From positions 1 to 64,000 of the forward strand of contig NZ_BLRL01000013.1 in NCBI RefSeq assembly GCF_015082335.1: a DNA stretch of 64,000 nucleotides. The letters are read 5' to 3'. A program made the position numbers and the translations under genes. Under the pieces are notes generated by a model. That model had not been told where the DNA came from. It did no database searches and saw only the letters and a list, made by a program, of their open reading frames with translations. Source of the stretch: Moritella sp. F3. Lineage in GTDB: Bacteria > Pseudomonadota > Gammaproteobacteria > Enterobacterales > Moritellaceae. Position 1 is the first letter of the stretch; every line of letters begins with the position of its first letter. Positions 59,127 through 64,000 of this stretch are shown piece after piece.

Positions 59127-59726
59127 TTAGTTCGATTTTAAAATATCATCAAAAATGAAGTCGGTGATCTGCGTTAGATTATCGGTATTACCGGCGATCT
59201 TCATTTCGATTAAACTACCTTCCCATGCTGTCCACATTAATGTCGCAAGCTGTTTGGCTGGTAAGTCTGTGCGGATCAATTGCTGTGCTTGTGCATCGCG
59301 AATTAATCCAGATAATAAGATGTTTAGCGCCTTCACCGAACGTTGCATTGCCTGTTGGCATAATGCACTTGAATCACCAATATCGTTAGCGACACTTGCC
59401 ACTAAGCAGCCTTGCTTACCTTGATTCTCGGTGTACTTTTGGCGGCCTTTTTCAAATAGCGCCCGCAATTTTTCAATTGGGTTGAGGTTTGCGTCATCCA
59501 ATAGCGGTTGAATTTCTTTGGCATTGGCGTGCATATCGGCTTCGATTAGCTCGGCAACAAAGGCTTCTTTGCTATTAAAATAGTTATAAAAGGACCCTTT
59601 CGGTACTTTTAGCTCATCTAGGATCTGTTTAATCCCAGTGCCGTGATAACCGTGTTGAGAGATATGCTTGATACCAACTTCAATCAGGGCTTCGCGGGTA
59701 TGTTCATTTTGTTTAGGTCTTGGCAT
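59127..59726 (-). CDS. TetR-family repressor
   Basis: A 199-residue regulator with an N-terminal helix-turn-helix (HGYHGTGIKQILDELKVPKGSFYNYFNSKEAFVAEL) and a TetR_C-type sensor. A cysteine in GKQGCLVASVANDIG is placed like the redox- or electrophile-reactive positions of NemR/AcuR-type regulators. It sits 119 bp upstream of the oxidoreductase gene in the same direction, and copies of the same operator precede both genes, which suggests autoregulation and control of the reductase. Confidence 0.88.
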   Translation of the reverse strand: MPRPKQNEHTREALIEVGIKHISQHGYHGTGIKQILDELKVPKGSFYNYFNSKEAFVAELIEADMHANAKEIQPLLDDANLNPIEKLRALFEKGRQKYTENQGKQGCLVASVANDIGDSSALCQQAMQRSVKALNILLSGLIRDAQAQQLIRTDLPAKQLATLMWTAWEGSLIEMKIAGNTDNLTQITDFIFDDILKSN

Positions 59727-59738
59727 TTGGCTATTCTA

Positions 59739-59753
59739 TGACCGATCGTCTTG
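59739..59753. promoter_or_regulatory. TetR operator before tetR
   Basis: TGACCGATCGTCTTG, 13 bp before the tetR start, shares GACCGRTCGTCTTG with the site at 59034-59048. Confidence 0.65.
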
Positions 59754-59815
59754 AAATGCAATTATTAAAGGTAGGAGGCTTATCTCCTCCTATCTTATCC
59801 CGCTATAAGGCGCGG

Positions 59816-61072
59816 TTATATTTTGTCCTGTTGCCATTTATCAACAACTAGGGCTGCAATCAAATCACCTTCCACATTTACTGCAGTCCGGAATGTATCG
59901 AGTGGACGTTCGATAATAAGCAAGATCGCGATACCTTCTAATGGAATACCGGCGGCTAGCATCACTAATTGCATGCCTGACATCGAGCCAGATGGCATTC
60001 CGGGTGCACCGACAGATGAAACCATTGCCATAATAAAAATCATCACGATGCCAGTAGTGCTCAAATCAATGCCAAATAACTGCGCAAGGAAGATCGCAGC
60101 GACACCTTCAAACAAGGCTGTGCCATCCATATTCATCACTGCGCCAAGCGGTAATACAAAACTGCTGGTACTTTGTGATACGCCAAGCTCATTTTCTGCT
60201 ACTTGCATTGATAAGGGCAGTGTTGCAGAGCTTGATGATGTAGCAAACGCCATCGCCAGTGGTGCGGATATGGCTTTAAATAAGGTGCTGAATTTGATGC
60301 CCGTAAAAATTTTAGCCAGCGCTGGTAATACAATGGCGCCGTGAATAAGGGTGAGTACAAATACCAGTAAAGCGAAGAGTGCCAATTGGCCAAATAAACC
60401 GTTATTACCTGTAATTGTAAACTCAAATACAATGGCGAATACGGCTATAGGAGCGAGACGAATGATGCTCTGTACTAATTTATTTAAACCGTCATTCAAA
60501 CCTGCAATAACAGTAAATAGCACATGATTTTGTGGCAGCGAACGTAATAGCGATACCGAAAATAACAATGAGAATAAAACAATCGCTAACAGGTTGCCGT
60601 TAACCAGGGCTGAAAAAGGATTCACTAGCGCCATGGCCAATAATTTAGCCGTAATACTTGAGCCTGTTACCGTATCTTGTTCAATTAAATTAATGTGGTC
60701 AGCAACAACAACTGGCTCAATAAGTGGTTGCCATTCTGGCATGAGTAACGCAGCGCCGAGGCCGAGGCTGATCGCGATAATCGACGTTAAGCTGTAAAAG
60801 GCGAGGGTGCTGACGCCTAAGGTTTTTAACTTTAGCGTTGAACCTATATTGGTAATACCCTGCATCAACGATAGCATTACCACTAAGCCGATAACCATTT
60901 TCAGTAAACCGATATAAGTGGTCTTGCCTAACAAGATTAATTGATACCAAGTTTGTTCGGCAACTGGTTCGGTAATATTGGCTACAGTGGGCATTATTGT
61001 GGCAAAGACCCAAGCCAGCATCGCGGCTATGAGTAGTTGCAAGGGCAATGAACGCTTGATAGTTGATAGCAT
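59816..61072 (-). CDS. Dicarboxylate/amino acid:cation symporter
   Basis: A DAACS-family (GltP/DctA-type) secondary transporter of 418 residues. ATSSSSATLPLSMQVAEN is the HP1 serine-rich hairpin, VLPLGAVMNMDGTALFEGVAAIFLAQ carries the NMDGT motif in TM7, and GAPGMPSGSMSGM is HP2. It couples uptake of glutamate, aspartate or C4-dicarboxylates to cations. It is divergent from the LysR gene, and the shared operator-like element lies between them. Confidence 0.92.
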   Translation of the reverse strand: MLSTIKRSLPLQLLIAAMLAWVFATIMPTVANITEPVAEQTWYQLILLGKTTYIGLLKMVIGLVVMLSLMQGITNIGSTLKLKTLGVSTLAFYSLTSIIAISLGLGAALLMPEWQPLIEPVVVADHINLIEQDTVTGSSITAKLLAMALVNPFSALVNGNLLAIVLFSLLFSVSLLRSLPQNHVLFTVIAGLNDGLNKLVQSIIRLAPIAVFAIVFEFTITGNNGLFGQLALFALLVFVLTLIHGAIVLPALAKIFTGIKFSTLFKAISAPLAMAFATSSSSATLPLSMQVAENELGVSQSTSSFVLPLGAVMNMDGTALFEGVAAIFLAQLFGIDLSTTGIVMIFIMAMVSSVGAPGMPSGSMSGMQLVMLAAGIPLEGIAILLIIERPLDTFRTAVNVEGDLIAALVVDKWQQDKI

Positions 61073-61159
61073 AATCTTTCTCGTTAGAGTTACTGGATAT
61101 CAGTAATGAAGGCGAGATTATATTGGAGTTATGGTCTGATGATAATTAGCTGGATAAGC

Positions 61160-61186
61160 AAATCACTTTTACTGCATAGTAATAAT
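61160..61186. promoter_or_regulatory. Putative LysR operator between symporter and LysR genes
   Basis: AAATCACTTTTACT followed by GCATAGTAATAAT, 58 bp before the LysR start and 88 bp from the symporter start. Nearly identical to 57070-57096 before frmA. Confidence 0.65.
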
Positions 61187-61243
61187 TTAGGTTTATTGTC
61201 GCTAATAACTTATAATTGTTACCTAACAGTTGAATAAGAGAAT

Positions 61244-62125
61244 ATGTTGATGAGTGATTGGTCTGGTGTCAGTGAATTTGTTGCGGTTGCAGAAACCGAA
61301 AGTTTTACCGCAGCGGCAAAGCGTTTAGGGATCTCGACGGCACAAGTGAGTCGACAGATCTCGGCACTTGAAGAACGATTATCAGCAAAGTTATTCTATC
61401 GAACCACGCGTAAAGTATCAGTGACTGAAGTAGGCGGTATCTATTATCAGCATTGTCGTCAGGTGATGGACGGTTTAGCTGATGCAGAACGTGCTATCAG
61501 TAATTTACAAAGCACGCCAAAAGGTAAGTTAAAAATAACGGCGCCAATTACTTACGGCGAACGCAGCGTCGCACCACTCGTGAATGATTTTGTGACTCAG
61601 TATCCTGAATTAGAAGTGCAATTAGTATTATCTAATCAGCAAATTGATCTAATTGATGAAGGGTTTGATTTAGCGATTCGTCTCGGTCAATTAGGCGATT
61701 CATCAATGATTGGTAAGCGATTGGCGACCCGTAAGCAATATGTTTGCGCTGCACCTGAATACTTAAGTGCCTTTGGTGCCCCGCATACGCTGTCAGAATT
61801 AGACCGTCATAATTGCTTATCTGGCACGTTAGATTACTGGCGTTTTCAAGAAAAAGGCAAAGCTAGAAATATCCGCGTAAAAGGCAATTTTAGTTGTAAC
61901 AGTGGTCCGGTATTAGTGGATGCGGCATTGAAAGGTGTCGGTATTGTGCAATTGCCAGATTATTATGTGCAGGAATATATTAACCAAGGTCAGCTAATTG
62001 AATTGCTGCCCAATTACCGCGAACCAGATGATGCTGTGTGGGCTTTATATCCGCAAAATCGCCATCTGTCGCCGAAAGTACGCATGTTGGTGGATTACTT
62101 AGCCAAAGAGTTGGCGATAAATTAA
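61244..62125 (+). CDS. LysR-family transcriptional regulator
   Basis: A 293-residue regulator with an N-terminal winged helix-turn-helix (FVAVAETESFTAAAKRLGISTAQVSRQISALEERL) and a periplasmic-binding-protein-like sensor domain (PKGKLKITAPITYGE, DEGFDLAIRLG). ATG 61244 or 61250 may be the start. Regulators of this type commonly neighbour the formaldehyde dehydrogenase operon in Vibrio-like bacteria; here it is 4 kb away, but a matching operator-like element precedes both genes. The effector is unknown. Confidence 0.9.
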   Translation: MLMSDWSGVSEFVAVAETESFTAAAKRLGISTAQVSRQISALEERLSAKLFYRTTRKVSVTEVGGIYYQHCRQVMDGLADAERAISNLQSTPKGKLKITAPITYGERSVAPLVNDFVTQYPELEVQLVLSNQQIDLIDEGFDLAIRLGQLGDSSMIGKRLATRKQYVCAAPEYLSAFGAPHTLSELDRHNCLSGTLDYWRFQEKGKARNIRVKGNFSCNSGPVLVDAALKGVGIVQLPDYYVQEYINQGQLIELLPNYREPDDAVWALYPQNRHLSPKVRMLVDYLAKELAIN

Positions 62126-62184
62126 TGATAATAATATCGTTATTTGCATGGTTTATTACAGGTAGATAAGTTGATAGTGAAGTA

Positions 62185-62212
62185 GGGAGTCATCGTGTTT
62201 GACTCCCTTTTT
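62185..62212 (+). terminator. Terminator of the LysR gene
   Basis: GGGAGTCA-TCGTGTT-TGACTCCC followed by TTTTT. Confidence 0.88.
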
Positions 62213-62239
62213 ATGATTTATTTTTATAAGTTATCAGTA

Positions 62240-62923
62240 CTAGTCGATTAAGGCGCTAACGGTTTCTTGTAATTCAGTTAGCTGTGCTTTAAGCGTTGCG
62301 ACTTCTTGCTCAAGTTCATCGACTCGAGTTGATAATGCGTTATTTTCATCAGAACGCTGATCCATCGTTTGAACTGTACTATTTTCTTCAGTTCCAGTTC
62401 CTGCTGTCGAGCTGACTTCACCACTGAATAAGTGGGCATAGCGACAAGCACTTTGTCCCGGAATTTTAGCTAGTTTAACGATAAATGGACCTTGTTCATG
62501 ATTGACCAACTGATCCAGTGTCGTTTCAACTTCTTGTACATCATTAAACTGACATTGACGTGCAGAGCGGGTTCTTAGTTCACCCGATGTTTGTGGACCT
62601 CGTAAAAATAATAGCGTCAAAATAGCTAATTGTTGTGGGTTAAAACGAAGTTTACTGAACTCTGTATTACCAAAACGATGACGAATTTTAGCACTGCGCT
62701 TACCGCCGTTTTCATCATTAATCACTAAGTGCTTTTTGACTAAATCATCAACAATGTTTTGTACTTCACCTTGGCTAAGCGAAAGTACTGGTTCACGGCT
62801 ACTTTTTTGGTTACATGCAGACGTTAACGAGTTTAACGATAACGGGTAATTATCTGGAGTCGTGTGTTCTTTTTCGATTAACGCACCTAAGACGCGGGTT
62901 TCATGTAGTGATAGTTCATCCAT
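62240..62923 (-). CDS. yceH: DUF480 protein YceH
   Basis: A 227-residue protein of the YceH/DUF480 family, with two winged-helix domains (ETRVLGALIEKEHTTPDNYPLSLNSL, QNIVDDLVKKHLV, LLFLRGPQTSGELRTRS) and a C-terminal coiled coil (RVDELEQEVATLKAQLTEL). The function is unknown. Its ATG overlaps the btuR stop by one base (TAATG), so the two are translationally coupled, an unusual partnership. Confidence 0.9.
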   Translation of the reverse strand: MDELSLHETRVLGALIEKEHTTPDNYPLSLNSLTSACNQKSSREPVLSLSQGEVQNIVDDLVKKHLVINDENGGKRSAKIRHRFGNTEFSKLRFNPQQLAILTLLFLRGPQTSGELRTRSARQCQFNDVQEVETTLDQLVNHEQGPFIVKLAKIPGQSACRYAHLFSGEVSSTAGTGTEENSTVQTMDQRSDENNALSTRVDELEQEVATLKAQLTELQETVSALID

Positions 62924-63531
62924 TACCAGTCGATCCCTATTTGAGCTTTAATACCTGAGCGAAAAGCGTGTTTCTCTTCTCTTACTTCACTCACTGTGTC
63001 GGCGATTGCGACTAAGTCTTTGTGGGCACTGCGACCTGTGACGATAACCGTCTGATCAACAGGACGGTTACGAATAGCACTCAGTACTTCTTCATGATCT
63101 AAATATTGGTAACTGAGCATGTAAGTCAGTTCATCGAGCAATACCATTTTAAGATCTGGATTAGCGAGCATTGCTTTGGCGTGAAGCCATGCTGCTTCAG
63201 CTGCGGCAATATCGGCAGCTTTGTCTTGGGTATCCCAAGTGAAACCAGTCTTCATTGCATGATAAGGCATGTCGGGACGCACTTGCTGGATAAATTTAAC
63301 TTCACCTGCTTCCCAAGTACCTTTGATAAATTGCACTACACCGGCATTAAAGCCATGGCCAATACAGCGGATCACATTACCAAAACCTGCGCAGGTTTTA
63401 CCTTTACCATTACCTGTCATCACGATCAAAATACCACGTTCTTCAGTGGCTTTATCAACACGCTTAGCGACAGTGCTTTGGATCTTTTGCATCTTTTGTT
63501 GATGTTTGCTTTGGCTATTTTCTTCCGTCAT
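62923..63531 (-). CDS. btuR: Cob(I)alamin adenosyltransferase
   Basis: Adds the adenosyl group to corrinoids, yielding adenosylcobalamin, in the cytoplasm. It has 202 residues of the CobA/BtuR type. The unusual P-loop GNGKGKTCAGFG binds ATP, and VVQFIKGTWEAGE, TGFTWDT and LLDELTYML follow as in E. coli BtuR. It ends at AQIGIDW, the usual C-terminus. It is coupled to yceH. Confidence 0.95.
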   Translation of the reverse strand: MTEENSQSKHQQKMQKIQSTVAKRVDKATEERGILIVMTGNGKGKTCAGFGNVIRCIGHGFNAGVVQFIKGTWEAGEVKFIQQVRPDMPYHAMKTGFTWDTQDKAADIAAAEAAWLHAKAMLANPDLKMVLLDELTYMLSYQYLDHEEVLSAIRNRPVDQTVIVTGRSAHKDLVAIADTVSEVREEKHAFRSGIKAQIGIDW

Positions 63532-63603
63532 TCCGAATTCCTTTAATGCCTCGTACAGTTAACTTCAGTGTAAGGCTTTTATGGCTAAATGGAAGTAGGG
63601 AAA

Positions 63604-63849
63604 TTAAAAATCACCTTGAATGAGCTTTTGATAAATCTGATCTTTTAAGGCTACGCGGCGACTTTTTAATTCGCTAAAGTGACTGTCTGTGGTTGGAATT
63701 CCGCTGGCTTCAAGGCCATGAATCTGATGATCGAGCTGATGATATTCTTTGGCTAGGGTGGTAAATTCGGGGTTATCGCTTTTTAATTTTGCGATATCGA
63801 TAGCGTGGTCTGGAAACTCGAGGTGTAACGGGTGTTTTTCATTTTGCAT
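63604..63849 (-). CDS. YdcH-like DUF465 protein
   Basis: An 81-residue helical protein. IAKLKSDNPEFTTLAKEYHQLDHQI and a C-terminal SRRVALKDQIYQKL match the DUF465/YdcH pattern. ATG 63849 begins the conserved region; the frame runs 38 codons further upstream but with unrelated sequence. The function is unknown. The remaining 63850-64000 shows no gene. Confidence 0.82.
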   Translation of the reverse strand: MQNEKHPLHLEFPDHAIDIAKLKSDNPEFTTLAKEYHQLDHQIHGLEASGIPTTDSHFSELKSRRVALKDQIYQKLIQGDF

Positions 63850-64000
63850 TATGATGGCCTTATATCTCCAAGTTACTTCAAGATAAAGTGATGAACGGAT
63901 TCTTTCAGTGTAGTCGAACCCGTTCATTGCGGCATCTAATGCTGAGTTTGTTCTTGATGCCAATGGTTAAGACGTGGCGTTAGCATGATAGCCAGTAATA

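Overview
The window reads as a chromosomal segment of an AT-rich marine gammaproteobacterium close to the Vibrio/Moritella/Psychromonas group. The evidence is a class I adenylate cyclase, paired CsrB RNAs, RyhB, Spot 42, cytochrome c4, YihI and a sigma-54/NtrC glnA region, all in an order also known near the origin-proximal part of Vibrio and enterobacterial chromosomes. No insertion sequence, prophage, CRISPR array or rRNA operon was seen. Genus-level placement (Moritella-like) is inference.

Layout. 1-0.2 kb: tRNA-Lys and tRNA-Val on the minus strand. 0.6-5.4 kb: cyaA, then two CsrB-type RNAs on either side of a Qnr-like pentapeptide-repeat gene. 5.4-12.9 kb: cyaY facing an lptM-lysA-dapF-DUF484-xerC-yigB-uvrD gene string. 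12.9-20.6 kb: a CpcT-like exported protein, rarD, a YigI-type thioesterase, a large secreted protein lying where enterobacteria carry pldA, recQ, and small proteins including an unlisted 43-residue membrane peptide. 20.8-24.2 kb: a very AT-rich methyltransferase, a preQ1 riboswitch with yhhQ, an acyltransferase, the RyhB small RNA behind a Fur box, then a cluster of Dam sites and DnaA boxes before polA. 27-31.7 kb: spf (Spot 42), engB, cytochrome c4, yihI, DUF2489 and hemN. 31.9-38 kb: accessory region with a HAD hydrolase, a YciT-like regulator, a Zur-box-controlled ZIP/permease fusion with ten His-Asp repeats, a PilZ protein, a DUF5666 lipoprotein and a response-regulator remnant. 38.2-45.2 kb: ntrC, ntrB, DUF4124, glnA and divergent typA. 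45.3-55.2 kb: yihY, a peptidase-like protein that lost its nucleophile, dtd, fabY/yiiD, then recG-trmH-spoT-rpoZ-gmk on the minus strand. 55.3-64 kb: SMR transporter, glutathione-dependent formaldehyde dehydrogenase, glutaredoxin, an Old Yellow Enzyme-type oxidoreductase with its TetR regulator, a dicarboxylate symporter, a LysR regulator, yceH, btuR and a YdcH-like protein.

How it works together. Several global regulatory nodes sit close to each other: cAMP synthesis (cyaA), CsrA sequestration (two csrB), iron-sparing RNA (ryhB), carbon-responsive RNA (spf), nitrogen control (ntrBC-glnA) and ppGpp (spoT). The most unusual items are the Zur-box/His-repeat ZIP-permease fusion, the qnr-like gene between two csrB genes that share a GacA-type half-site at the same upstream distance, the origin-like Dam/DnaA cluster in front of polA, and a long near-identical operator found both before the formaldehyde dehydrogenase gene and before a LysR gene 4 kb away.
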